This document shows, piece by piece, positions 16,206-24,855 of a stretch of DNA of 43,375 nucleotides. The stretch covers positions 1 to 43,375 of the forward strand of contig JBFKAV010000011.1 of assembly GCA_041621405.1 (NCBI GenBank), read 5' to 3'. The notes beneath the pieces were generated by a model. The model ran no database searches. It worked only from the letters and a program-made list of their open reading frames with translations, and had not been told where the DNA came from. The translations under genes and the position numbers were made by a program. Within the stretch, counting starts at the first letter, position 1, and every line of letters starts with the position of its first letter. The stretch comes from JBFKAV01 sp041621405. Lineage in GTDB: Bacteria > Pseudomonadota > Alphaproteobacteria > Rhodobacterales > Rhodobacteraceae.

Positions 16206-17756
16206 ATGCCCTACGACTACAAGCGCTTCCCCTACCGCCGCGCCAAGGGTCTCGACGCGCCGGAGCCGCGGCACAGCTGCGTGATCGTCGGCGCCGGGCC
16301 GATCGGGCTGGCGCTGGCGCTCGACCTCGCCGGCCGCGGCCGGCGCGTCACCGTGCTCGACGACAACGATGTCGTCTCCGTCGGCTCCCGCGCGATCTGC
16401 TGGTCGAAGCGCTCGCTCGAGATCCTCGACCGGCTGGGCGTGGGCGAGCGCTGCGTCGCGAAGGGCGTGACCTGGAAAGTCGGGCGCACCTTCCACCGCG
16501 ACAACGAGATCTTCTCCTTCGACCTCCAGCCCGAGTCCGGGCACAAGATGCCAGCCTTCGTGAACCTGCAGCAGTACTACGTGGAGGAGTATCTCGCCGA
16601 GGCCGCGCTTGCCTCGCCGCTCATCGACCTGCGCTTCAAGAACCGGGTCGACGTTGTCACGGTCGAGGGCGACCACGTGCGCATCGGCGTCGAGACGCCG
16701 GAGGGCGACTACACGCTGGACACGACCTACCTCGTCGCCTGCGACGGCTCGCGCTCGCCGGTGCGGAAGATGCTCGGGCTCGACTTCGCGGGCGAGCTCT
16801 TCGAGGAGCATTTCCTCATTGCCGACATCGAGATGGAGGCCGACTTCCCCTCGGAGCGCCGGTTCTGGTTCGAGCCGACCTTTCATCCGGGCCAGTCGGC
16901 GCTTCTGCACAAGCAGCCCGACAACATCTACCGCATCGACCTGCAGCTCGGCTGGGACGCCGACCCCGAGGCGGAGAAGAAGCCCGAGAAGGTGGTCCCC
17001 CGGATCGAAAAGGTGGTGGGCCACCGCGACTTCCGTCTCGACTGGGTCAGCGTCTACACCTTCCAGTGCCGGCGGCTGGAGCGCTTCGTCCACGGGCCGG
17101 TGATCTTCGCCGGCGACAGCGCACACGTCGTCTCGCCGTTTGGCGCGCGCGGCGGCAACAGCGGGCTCGAGGACGTGGCCGCGCTCGGCTGGAGGCTCGC
17201 GGCGGTGCTCGAGGGCCGGTCGGCGCCGCGGCTGCTCGGGGCCTACGACCGCGAGCGGGCGTTCGGCGCCGACGAGAACCTACTCAACTCCTCGCGCTCG
17301 TCCCGCTTCATGACCCCCGCCCCCGGCGCCGAGCGGCTGTTCCGCGACGCGGTGCTGGCGCTCGCCTCCGAAATTGACTTCGCCCGGCCGATGGCGAATT
17401 CCGGGCGGTTGTCGAAGCCCTGTGTCTATCCGCTCGAAGCGCCCGACGATCCGCGACTGCCACCGGCCTCGCGCCCCGGCGCGGTTGCGCCCGACGCGCC
17501 GCAGGGCAAGGGCTGGCTGGGTGATGCGCTCGGCAGCGGGGTCACGCTGATGGCCGTCGGGACCGAGCCGCCGAAGACCGGGCTCCGCGCGCTTCAGGCC
17601 GAGGTCAACGAGGCCCTGGCCGCCCGCTACCTCGGCGACGCGACCCGGGCGCTATACCTGATCCGGCCCGACCAGGTGGTCGCCGCGCGCTGGGTCGAGG
17701 CCACGGCCGAGGAGATCGAGACCGCCGAGGCGGCGCTCTGGGAGGAGCCGAGATGA
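16206..17756 (+). CDS. FAD-dependent aromatic monooxygenase (MhaA/MhpA-like)
   Basis: A 516-residue class A flavin monooxygenase: FAD motif VGAGPIG near 29-34, GRGRRVTVLDD for the adenosine ribose, CDGSRSPVRKMLGLDF as the DG motif, and FAGDSAHVVSPFGARGGNSG near 303 as the GD motif. The C-terminal 150 residues form the thioredoxin-like tail seen in phenol- and MhpA-type hydroxylases. Its stop overlaps the DUF2783 gene by four bases (17753-17756). A large flavoprotein plus a tiny partner next to homogentisate genes matches the 3-hydroxyphenylacetate 6-hydroxylase MhaA/MhaB of Pseudomonas putida, which makes homogentisate. The substrate here is inferred, not shown. Confidence 0.9.
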   Translation: MPYDYKRFPYRRAKGLDAPEPRHSCVIVGAGPIGLALALDLAGRGRRVTVLDDNDVVSVGSRAICWSKRSLEILDRLGVGERCVAKGVTWKVGRTFHRDNEIFSFDLQPESGHKMPAFVNLQQYYVEEYLAEAALASPLIDLRFKNRVDVVTVEGDHVRIGVETPEGDYTLDTTYLVACDGSRSPVRKMLGLDFAGELFEEHFLIADIEMEADFPSERRFWFEPTFHPGQSALLHKQPDNIYRIDLQLGWDADPEAEKKPEKVVPRIEKVVGHRDFRLDWVSVYTFQCRRLERFVHGPVIFAGDSAHVVSPFGARGGNSGLEDVAALGWRLAAVLEGRSAPRLLGAYDRERAFGADENLLNSSRSSRFMTPAPGAERLFRDAVLALASEIDFARPMANSGRLSKPCVYPLEAPDDPRLPPASRPGAVAPDAPQGKGWLGDALGSGVTLMAVGTEPPKTGLRALQAEVNEALAARYLGDATRALYLIRPDQVVAARWVEATAEEIETAEAALWEEPR

Positions 17757-17980
17757 CGCTGGTGACCAAGCCCAACATCCCCGATACCGACGGCTTCTAC
17801 GCCGAACTCCTGGCGGCGCACCAGGGTCTGACCGAGGCCGAAAGCCAGGCGCTGAACGCCCGGCTGATCCTGATCCTCGCAAACCATGTCGGCAACCGCG
17901 GCGCACTCACCGAGGCATTGACGCTGGCGGCGAAGACGGGCGCGTGGGGCCAGCCCCCCGCGACCCCCCGGGATATTTGA
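17753..17980 (+). CDS. DUF2783 small protein, probable monooxygenase partner
   Basis: A 75-residue helical protein of the DUF2783 family. The core DTDGFYAELLAAHQGLTEAES followed by LNARLILILANHVGN is typical. Its ATG overlaps the stop of the monooxygenase, so the two are made in coupled fashion, and families of this size and setting usually act as coupling or stabilising subunits. In the MhaAB system a protein of similar size is required to couple NADH oxidation to hydroxylation; assigning this protein that role is inference. The last codons lie within a GC-rich inverted repeat that may act as a terminator. Confidence 0.85.
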   Translation: MTLVTKPNIPDTDGFYAELLAAHQGLTEAESQALNARLILILANHVGNRGALTEALTLAAKTGAWGQPPATPRDI

Positions 17981-18000
17981 AACCGGAAGAAGCCCGGGGG
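17965..18000. terminator. Hairpin between convergent genes
   Basis: CCCCCGGG (17965-17972) pairs with CCCGGGGG (17993-18000) around a 20-base loop that contains the DUF2783 stop codon. It separates the catabolic operon from the convergent epmA gene. There is no U tract on either strand, so termination activity is uncertain. Confidence 0.45.
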
Positions 18001-18001
18001 A

Positions 18002-19051
18002 TCAGGAGACGGGGGTCCAGATCACGTCGTCGATCCTCGGGGCGGCGGTGGAGAGCATCACCAGGCGATCGAAGCCGAGCGCGATGCCGCTCGACTCGGG
18101 CATCTCTGCCAGCGCGTCGAGGAAGTCGTCGTCGAGCGGGTATCGCTCGCCGTAGACGCGCGCCTTCTCGTCCATCTCGGCCTCGAAACGGCGGCGCTGC
18201 TCGGCCGGGTCGGTGAGCTCGCCGAAGCCGTTGGCGAGCTCGACCCCGCAGGCGTAGAGCTCGAAGCGCTCGGCGAGGCGCGGGTCGTCGGCAGTGCGGC
18301 GGGCGAGCGCGGCCTCGGCGGCGGGGTAGCGGTCGAGCAGCGTGGACCGGCCGAGGCCGAGGTTCGGCTCGACCTTCTCGACTAGGACGCGGGAGAGCAA
18401 ATCGGACCAGCTGTCTCTGGCACCCGGCTTCAAGCCCGCAGCCTTCATCGCGGCGCGTAGCGCCGTGGTGTCAGTGCCGCCATCGGAGCGGATGGTGGCC
18501 AGAAGGTCGATCCCCGCATGGCGCGCGAATGCCTCGGAGAGGCTCAGCCGTTCCGGCGCGGCGAAGGGGTCGCAGACGCGGTCGCGGAAGCGCAGCTCGC
18601 GCGCGCCCGCCGCCTCGGCGGCGCGCCGCAGGACCTCTGCGCAATCCTCCATCAGCCGGGCGTAGGGCGCGCCCGCGCGGTACCATTCGAGCATGGTGAA
18701 TTCAGGCGAATGCAGCGCTCCGCGTTCGCGGTTCCGCCAGACATGGGCGAATGCAAAGATCCGCGCCTCGCCCGCCGCCAGGAGCTTCTTCATCGCGAAT
18801 TCCGGCGAGGTGTGCAGGTACATCCGCCGCGCCACACCGTCAGGGCCCGTGGCCTCCGTGGCGAAGGCATGAAGATGCGCCTCGTTGCCGGGGCTCGCCT
18901 GCAGGGCGACAGGGTCGACCTCGACGAAGCCCTCTGCCGCGAACCAGCCGCGCAGGGCGGCCTGGATCCGGTTCCGCGTCAGGAGAAGGCTACGCCGGTC
19001 GGCATGCACATGCGGGCTCCACCAGGGCGAGGCGTCGGAGGGGCGTTGCAT
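18002..19051 (-). CDS. epmA: EF-P beta-lysine ligase (EpmA/GenX/PoxA)
   Basis: A 349-residue class II lysyl-tRNA-synthetase-like enzyme without the anticodon-binding domain, which attaches (R)-beta-lysine or lysine to elongation factor P. Motif 2 (FAHVWRNRERGALHSPEFTMLEWY) and motif 3 (SSGIALGFDRLVML) are clear, and the protein begins directly with the PWWSPHVHADRR segment typical of EpmA. I used the ATG at 19051. An ATG at 19117 with a good GGAGGAGG site is possible, but the added 22 residues contain several rare codons and do not fit the family. It is divergent from efp, its substrate gene, by about 100 bases. EpmB is not in the window. Confidence 0.93.
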   Translation of the reverse strand: MQRPSDASPWWSPHVHADRRSLLLTRNRIQAALRGWFAAEGFVEVDPVALQASPGNEAHLHAFATEATGPDGVARRMYLHTSPEFAMKKLLAAGEARIFAFAHVWRNRERGALHSPEFTMLEWYRAGAPYARLMEDCAEVLRRAAEAAGARELRFRDRVCDPFAAPERLSLSEAFARHAGIDLLATIRSDGGTDTTALRAAMKAAGLKPGARDSWSDLLSRVLVEKVEPNLGLGRSTLLDRYPAAEAALARRTADDPRLAERFELYACGVELANGFGELTDPAEQRRRFEAEMDEKARVYGERYPLDDDFLDALAEMPESSGIALGFDRLVMLSTAAPRIDDVIWTPVS

Positions 19052-19153
19052 CGGGGCGGCTTGTCTCTGGCGATTTCGGCGGCGATGCGCTAGGGCGTCA
19101 CGCGACGGCCCCGCCATACGCCAGCACCTCCTCCTTCACAAGGAAGACCCGAG

Positions 19154-19720
19154 ATGAAAGTCATCGCCTCCTCCGTCCGCAAGGGAAACGTGCTCGAGAT
19201 CGACGGCAGGCTCTACGTCGTGCTCTCGGCCGAGAACTTCCACCCGGGCAAGGGCACGCCGGTCACGCAGGTCGAGATGCGGCGGATCTCGGACGGGGTG
19301 AAGGTGTCAGAGCGCTGGAAGACGACCGACCAGGTGGAGAAGGCACATGTCGACGAGCGCGCCTACGACTTCCTCTACGAGGACGGCGAGGGCCACCACT
19401 TCATGGAGCCCGAGACCTACGAGCAGATCACTGTCCCGGCGGACGTGATCGGCGACCAGAAGGTCTATCTGCAGGAGGCGATGCGCGTATTCATCCAGAC
19501 CCACGAAGGCCGAGCCATCGCCATCGAGCTGCCGCAGAAGATCACCGTCGAGGTTACCGAGACCGAGCCGGTGGTGAAGGGGCAGACCGCGTCGTCCTCC
19601 TACAAGCCGGCGACGGTCGACAACGGGCTGAGGGTGATGGTGCCGCCGCATATCGGCCCGGGCACGCGGATCGTGATCAACACCGCCGACAACAGCTACG
19701 TCGAGCGCGCCAAGGACTGA
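19154..19720 (+). CDS. efp: Elongation factor P
   Basis: A 188-residue translation factor that relieves ribosome stalling at consecutive prolines. The KOW-like domain I carries the modification site Lys33 in ENFHPGKGTPV, which places it in the lysine-type EF-P group modified by EpmA; the ligase gene lies divergently next to it. The OB domains II and III follow, with the C-terminal signature PPHIGPGTRIVINTADNSYVERAKD. Start and length are normal, with an AAGGAAGA site before the ATG. Its stop is ten bases from that of the convergent tesA-like gene. Confidence 0.97.
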   Translation: MKVIASSVRKGNVLEIDGRLYVVLSAENFHPGKGTPVTQVEMRRISDGVKVSERWKTTDQVEKAHVDERAYDFLYEDGEGHHFMEPETYEQITVPADVIGDQKVYLQEAMRVFIQTHEGRAIAIELPQKITVEVTETEPVVKGQTASSSYKPATVDNGLRVMVPPHIGPGTRIVINTADNSYVERAKD

Positions 19721-19733
19721 GGCCTGCGCCTCA
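19718..19733. repeat. Palindrome formed by two convergent stop codons
   Basis: TGAGGC-CTGC-GCCTCA is a perfect inverted repeat. Its left end is the efp stop codon, its right end the complement of the stop codon of the esterase gene. It could fold in both transcripts and mark their ends, though no U tract follows. Confidence 0.6.
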
Positions 19734-20418
19734 GCCGCCCGCTTCGGCGCGGTCGATCAGCTCCAGGACGCGCGGCCCCAGTGCCTTGACGATCAGCGCC
19801 ACCCCGGCGGCGCTCGGGTGCAGTCCGTCGGCCTGCATGAGGTCGGCCACCGGCTCGCCATCGGCTGCGCGCGCGGAAATCGGCGCGAGGAAATCCGCCA
19901 CGTGCAGTGCGCCGTATTCGGCAGCAAGCTCGGGATAGATTGCCTCGAAGGCCGTCTTGTAGTCGGGCCCGTAGTTGCCCGGCACCGGCAGCCCTGCCAG
20001 GAGCACCGGCACGCCGGCCACCTTCGCCGCCTCGAGGATCCCCTCGAGGTTCGCCCGGGCGGCGCCCGGATCGATGCCGCGCAGGAGGTCGTTGCCGCCC
20101 AGCGCCACGATCATCGCGTCGACATCCGGCGTCAGCGTCCAGGCCACGCGGGAAAGCCCGCCGGCGGTGGTGTCGCCCGAGACGCCGGCGTTGACAAGGA
20201 CCACCTCGGCACCGCTGGCGTCGAGCCAGGACTGGAGCTGCGGCACGAATCCCTCCTCGGGCGGCAGGCCGTAGCCCTGGGTCAGGCTGTCGCCCAGTGC
20301 CGCGATCGTGATCGGCTCGGCGGCCAGCGGGCTCACGCAGACGAGCGACGCCACGATAAGGTTGCGCGCACCGCGGATCGCGCCATATCCCAATCGTGCC
20401 AGTGAACGAGCGACAGAC

Positions 20419-20420
<2 letters not shown>
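19731..20420 (-). CDS. TesA-like GDSL arylesterase
   Basis: A 229-residue SGNH/GDSL hydrolase. A basic start and hydrophobic stretch ending near VSPLAAEP form a signal peptide, so the enzyme is periplasmic. The four SGNH blocks are present: GDSLTQGYG (nucleophile Ser45), NAGVSGDTT with the oxyanion glycine, GGNDLL, and the C-terminal DGLHPSAAG with Asp and His. This matches TesA of Escherichia coli (thioesterase I, protease I, lysophospholipase L1). As in that species it lies head to head with a YbbA-like ABC ATPase. Here the two start codons overlap within a single CATG (20418-20421). Confidence 0.92.
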
Positions 20421-21113
<693 letters not shown>

Positions 21114-21117
<4 letters not shown>

Positions 21118-21206
21118 ACCCGCCTCTCACCGCCTTCGAATTCCACTTGCCGGAGTCCCCCGCCGCGCCGGCCAGGCCGGGCGCCGGACCCGAGGCGCCG
21201 CGATGA
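21114..21206 (+). CDS. Candidate 30-residue proline-rich microprotein
   Basis: Between the ATPase and permease genes lies an ORF of exactly 30 codons. Its ATG overlaps the ATPase stop (ATGA, 21114-21117) and its stop overlaps the permease start (ATGA, 21203-21206), so it would be coupled at both ends. The peptide is MNPPLTAFEFHLPESP followed by an alanine, proline and glycine tail with six further residues typed Pro or Gly; it has no membrane segment. It may be a real small subunit, or simply a translated linker that carries ribosomes from one gene to the next. A weak GGAAGG site precedes it. Confidence 0.45.
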
Positions 21207-23731
21207 GCCCGGCTTTCGGCATCGCGCGGCGCGAGCTCAGGGGCGGGCTCAAGGGCTTCCGCGTGTTTCTCGCCTGCCTCGCCCTCGGCGTCGCCGCGAT
21301 CGCCGCCGTCGGCTCGGTGCGGGTCTCGATCGAGCAGGGGCTCGTCCGCGAGGGCGCCACCATCCTCGGCGGCGACGCCGAGATGACCTTCACCTACCGC
21401 TACGCCGACGAGGTCGAGCGCGCCTGGATGGAAGAGGCGGCCGAGGCCGTCTCCGAGATCGTCGATTTCCGCTCGATGGCGACGGTCGAGCGCAGTGGTG
21501 CAACCGATCGCGCGCTGACCCAGGTCAAGGCGGTCGACGCCGCCTATCCGCTGAAGGGCGAGGTGCTGCTTGAGCCCGACATCCCCCTCGCTGACGCGCT
21601 CGGAACCGCCCGGGGTCTGCCCGGCGGCGTGATGGAGCAGGTGCTGGCCGACCGCCTCGGCCTTTCGCCCGGAGACACATTCCGCCTCGGCACGCAGGAC
21701 TTCCGCCTGACCGCGATCCTCGAGCGCGAGCCCGACGCGGCCGGCAGCGGCTTCAGCTTCGGGCCGCGGACCCTGGTGCTGACCGGGGCGCTGGCCAACT
21801 CGCAGCTCCTCGTCCCCGGTAGCCTGTTCGAGACCAAGTACCGCCTGGCCTTCGCATCAGGCGCCGAGCTCGCCCAGCTCGAGCGGCAGGCCGAGCGCCG
21901 CTTCCGCGACAACGGCATGCGCTGGCGCGACGCGCGGAACGGCGCTCCCGGCGTGACGCGCTTCGTCGAGCGGGTCGGAGCCTTCCTCGTTCTGGTCGGG
22001 CTCGCCGGGCTCGCGGTCGGGGGCGTCGGGGTCTCGGCGGCGGTCCGGGCCTATCTCGACGGCAAGGTCGCGGTGATCGCCACGCTGAAGACGCTCGGCG
22101 CCGAGGGCCGCACCATCTTTGCAGCCTATTTCCTGCAGATCGGCGCGCTCGCAGCGCTTGGCATCGCGCTTGGCCTGGCCCTCGGCGCGGCGCTGCCGCT
22201 CCTCCTCGCACCGCTGATCGCCGCCCGGCTGCCGGTACCGGCCGAGCTCGGCCTCCACGCCGGCCCCTTGGCCGAGGCCGCGCTCTACGGCACGCTCACC
22301 GCTCTTCTGTTCACACTCTGGCCGCTCGCCCGCACCGAGGAGGTGCGCGCCGCCGCCTTGTTCCGCGACGTCGCGGGGGGCGGCCGCAACCTGCCGCGCA
22401 CACGCTATATCGTCGCGACGCTGGTCCTGCTCGCGGGTCTCGTCGGCGCTGCGGCCTGGTTCACCGACGCCACCCGGCTCACGCTCGGGGCCGCGGGCGG
22501 CGTGGCCGGCGCGCTCCTGCTCCTGGTTCTCGCCGCCTGGGGCGCACGCCGCCTCGCCCGGCGGCTCGCCCGCACCCGCGCCGCCCGCGGCCGGACCGCG
22601 CTCCGGCTTGCGCTGGGCGCCATCGGCGGGCCGGGGGGCGAGGCCACATCGGTCGTGCTGTCGCTTGGGCTCGGGCTTTCCGTGCTGGCCGCCGTCGGCC
22701 AGATCGACTGGAACCTGCGCAACTCAATCGCCACCGAGCTTCCCGAGGTCGCCCCCTCCTATTTCGTCGTCGACATCCAGCCCGACCAGATCGACGGCTA
22801 CCTCGCCCGGCTCGAATCCGATCCGGGCGTGGAGAAGGTGGAGACGGCACCGATGCTGCGCGGCGTGATTACCAGGATCAATGGCCGGCCCGCGCGCCAA
22901 GTGGCGGGCAATCACTGGGTGCTGCGCGGCGACCGCGGCGTGACCTATTCCGCCGCGCCGCCCGAAAACGCCACGATCACGGCGGGCGTGTGGTGGCCCG
23001 AGGATTACGCGGGCAAGCCGCTGGTCAGCTTCGCCGCCGAGGAGGCCGCAGAGATGGGGCTGACGCTCGGCGACGAGATCACCGTCAACATCCTCGGGCG
23101 CGACGTGACCGCGCGGATCACCAGCTTCCGCGAGGTCGATTTCTCCACCGCCGGAATCGGCTTCGTGATGTCGATGAACCCCGCGGCGCTCAGCGGCGCC
23201 CCGCACAGCTTCATCTCGACGATCTACGCCGAGGAGGCGGCCGAGGCGGCGATCCTGGGCGACCTCGCACGGGCCTATCCCAACATCACCGCGATCCGGG
23301 TGCGCGACGTCGTGGGCCGGGTGGCCGAAATCCTCGGCGCGATCGCCGCCGCCGTCACCTACGGTGCGGCGGTCACGCTGGTGACCGGCGTCATCGTCCT
23401 GATCGGCGCTGCGGCGGCGGGCGAGGCGGCACGGGTGTTCGAGGCGGCGGTGCTAAAGACGGTGGGCGCGGCGCGCGGGCAGGTGCTCGCCTATCTCGCG
23501 CTGCGCTCGGCGATGCTGGGCGCGGTGGCAAGCGTGGTGGCGATTGCCGCCGGTGGGATCGCGGGCTGGGCGGTGATGACCTTCGTGATGGAGGCCGATT
23601 TCAGCTTCGAGCCGGTCTCGGCGGTGCTGATCGTCGCGGGAGGCGCGCTGGCGACGCTGCTCGCGGGCCTTGCCTTCGCCTGGAGGCCACTGTCGGCTCG
23701 CCCGGCGCGGGTGTTGCGCGACAGGGAATAG
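21203..23731 (+). CDS. FtsX-family ABC permease (YbbP-like)
   Basis: An 842-residue permease with two FtsX modules, partner of the ATPase at 20419. One hydrophobic segment lies near residues 18-38, followed by a large periplasmic domain (to about 250), then a block of three membrane segments near 255-390, two more near 400-450, a second periplasmic domain of about 200 residues, and three segments at the C-terminus. The start VFLACLALGVAAIAAVGS and the pair of FtsX domains fit the YbbP family, which in Escherichia coli is encoded beside tesA. The substrate is unknown; extraction of lipids or lipophilic compounds is the usual proposal. The start codon overlaps the 30-codon ORF. Confidence 0.92.
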   Translation: MSPAFGIARRELRGGLKGFRVFLACLALGVAAIAAVGSVRVSIEQGLVREGATILGGDAEMTFTYRYADEVERAWMEEAAEAVSEIVDFRSMATVERSGATDRALTQVKAVDAAYPLKGEVLLEPDIPLADALGTARGLPGGVMEQVLADRLGLSPGDTFRLGTQDFRLTAILEREPDAAGSGFSFGPRTLVLTGALANSQLLVPGSLFETKYRLAFASGAELAQLERQAERRFRDNGMRWRDARNGAPGVTRFVERVGAFLVLVGLAGLAVGGVGVSAAVRAYLDGKVAVIATLKTLGAEGRTIFAAYFLQIGALAALGIALGLALGAALPLLLAPLIAARLPVPAELGLHAGPLAEAALYGTLTALLFTLWPLARTEEVRAAALFRDVAGGGRNLPRTRYIVATLVLLAGLVGAAAWFTDATRLTLGAAGGVAGALLLLVLAAWGARRLARRLARTRAARGRTALRLALGAIGGPGGEATSVVLSLGLGLSVLAAVGQIDWNLRNSIATELPEVAPSYFVVDIQPDQIDGYLARLESDPGVEKVETAPMLRGVITRINGRPARQVAGNHWVLRGDRGVTYSAAPPENATITAGVWWPEDYAGKPLVSFAAEEAAEMGLTLGDEITVNILGRDVTARITSFREVDFSTAGIGFVMSMNPAALSGAPHSFISTIYAEEAAEAAILGDLARAYPNITAIRVRDVVGRVAEILGAIAAAVTYGAAVTLVTGVIVLIGAAAAGEAARVFEAAVLKTVGAARGQVLAYLALRSAMLGAVASVVAIAAGGIAGWAVMTFVMEADFSFEPVSAVLIVAGGALATLLAGLAFAWRPLSARPARVLRDRE

Positions 23732-23808
23732 CGGCGGAAGCGGGGGGCCGGCCCGCGCGCGCCAGCGTATTTCGATCAAGACGCGGGGACGGACCTCGCG
23801 CTGGGGTT

Positions 23809-24753
23809 TCAGCGCCAGCTGAAGAACCCTTCCGGCGCGCGTGCGCGCAGGCGTCGGGCAAGCTCGGCGCCGAGCGCGTCGCCGTCCTCCACTGGCGCTT
23901 CGCCGGCCTCGGACAGCACCTCCGAGCCGTCGGGGCGAAGGATCTCGCCGCGCATTCGGATCTTGCTGCCTTGAAGCTCGGCGAGCCCCGCGATCGGGGT
24001 TTCGCAAGAGCCGTCGAGCTGGGCCAGGAACGCGCGCTCGCAGGCCAAGCGGTGACCGGTCGGTCGGTCGTGTATGGCGGCGATAAGCTCGGCGGCGCGG
24101 CCGTCGTTCTCGCGGCGCTCGACGCCGATCGCGCCCTGTGCGACGGCGGGCAGCATCTCCTGGGGTTCGATGGCGCAGCGGGCCACGTGGGCGAGACCGA
24201 GGCGATTGAGCCCCGCCATGGCAAGGAACGTGGCCACAGCGACGCCCTCCTCGAGCTTCCTAATCCGCGTCTGCACATTGCCGCGGAACTCGACGAGGTC
24301 GAGATCGGGTCGGCGATGGGCGAGCTGCGCCCGGCGGCGCAGCGAGGAGGAGCCCACCTTGGCGCCGGCGGGCAGCTCGGCCAGGCGGGCGAAGGCAAGC
24401 GAGACGAAGGCGTCGCGCACGTCCTCGCGCTCTAGGTAGCAGTCGATGATCAGGCCCGCGGGCTGGATCGTCGGCATGTCCTTCATCGAATGCACGGCGA
24501 TGTCGATCCGGCCCGTTACAAGGTCCTCCTCGATCTCGCGGGTGAAGAGGCCCTTGCCGCCGATCTCCTTCAAGGGTCGGTCGAGAACGCGGTCGCCTGT
24601 GGTCTTGATCACCACGATCTCGAAAGCCGCCTCGGGCAGGCTCCAAGCGTCGATCAGGCGATCACGCGTCTCGTGCGCCTGGGCCAGCGCCAAGGGCGAG
24701 CCGCGGCTGCCGATGCGAAGCGGGCGGTCCGGTGAGGGAAGCTCGAGCGACAT
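23809..24753 (-). CDS. hemC: Porphobilinogen deaminase (hydroxymethylbilane synthase)
   Basis: A 314-residue cytosolic enzyme that joins four porphobilinogens into hydroxymethylbilane. It has the RIGSRGSPLALAQAHE start, KTTGDRVLDRPLKEIGGKGLF, AVHSMKDMPT with the catalytic aspartate, SSLRRRAQL, and the cofactor-binding Cys250 in LDGSCETPIAG. The start was set at MSLELPSPDRPLRIG; an ATG four codons upstream is possible. It is divergent from hemE with a gap of 102 bases that must hold both promoters, allowing coordinated control of two successive stages of tetrapyrrole synthesis. Confidence 0.96.
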   Translation of the reverse strand: MSLELPSPDRPLRIGSRGSPLALAQAHETRDRLIDAWSLPEAAFEIVVIKTTGDRVLDRPLKEIGGKGLFTREIEEDLVTGRIDIAVHSMKDMPTIQPAGLIIDCYLEREDVRDAFVSLAFARLAELPAGAKVGSSSLRRRAQLAHRRPDLDLVEFRGNVQTRIRKLEEGVAVATFLAMAGLNRLGLAHVARCAIEPQEMLPAVAQGAIGVERRENDGRAAELIAAIHDRPTGHRLACERAFLAQLDGSCETPIAGLAELQGSKIRMRGEILRPDGSEVLSEAGEAPVEDGDALGAELARRLRARAPEGFFSWR

Positions 24754-24784
24754 GGGCCGAGCCATAGCCCGCGGCACAGGCCGC

Positions 24785-24811
24785 TGACAATGGGCATCCC
24801 GAGTTGACAAT
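24785..24811 (+). promoter_or_regulatory. TGACAAT direct repeats between hemC and hemE
   Basis: Two copies of TGACAAT begin 20 bases apart (24785 and 24805), about two helical turns. The second is part of a consensus-like -35 box, TTGACA at 24804-24809, 47 bases before the hemE start; a -10 box at the expected distance is weak (AACCAA). The first copy could be an upstream activator half site. Confidence 0.4.
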
Positions 24812-24855
24812 ATGCAGCTTGCAGGCAACCAAGCGCTGCAGCTCGGGAGTGGGCG

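Noticed and set aside
15243..17126. Long open frame antisense to the MBL and monooxygenase genes
   Set aside because: It spans two genuine sense genes and their intergenic gap, which a real protein gene would not do, and it matches no family.
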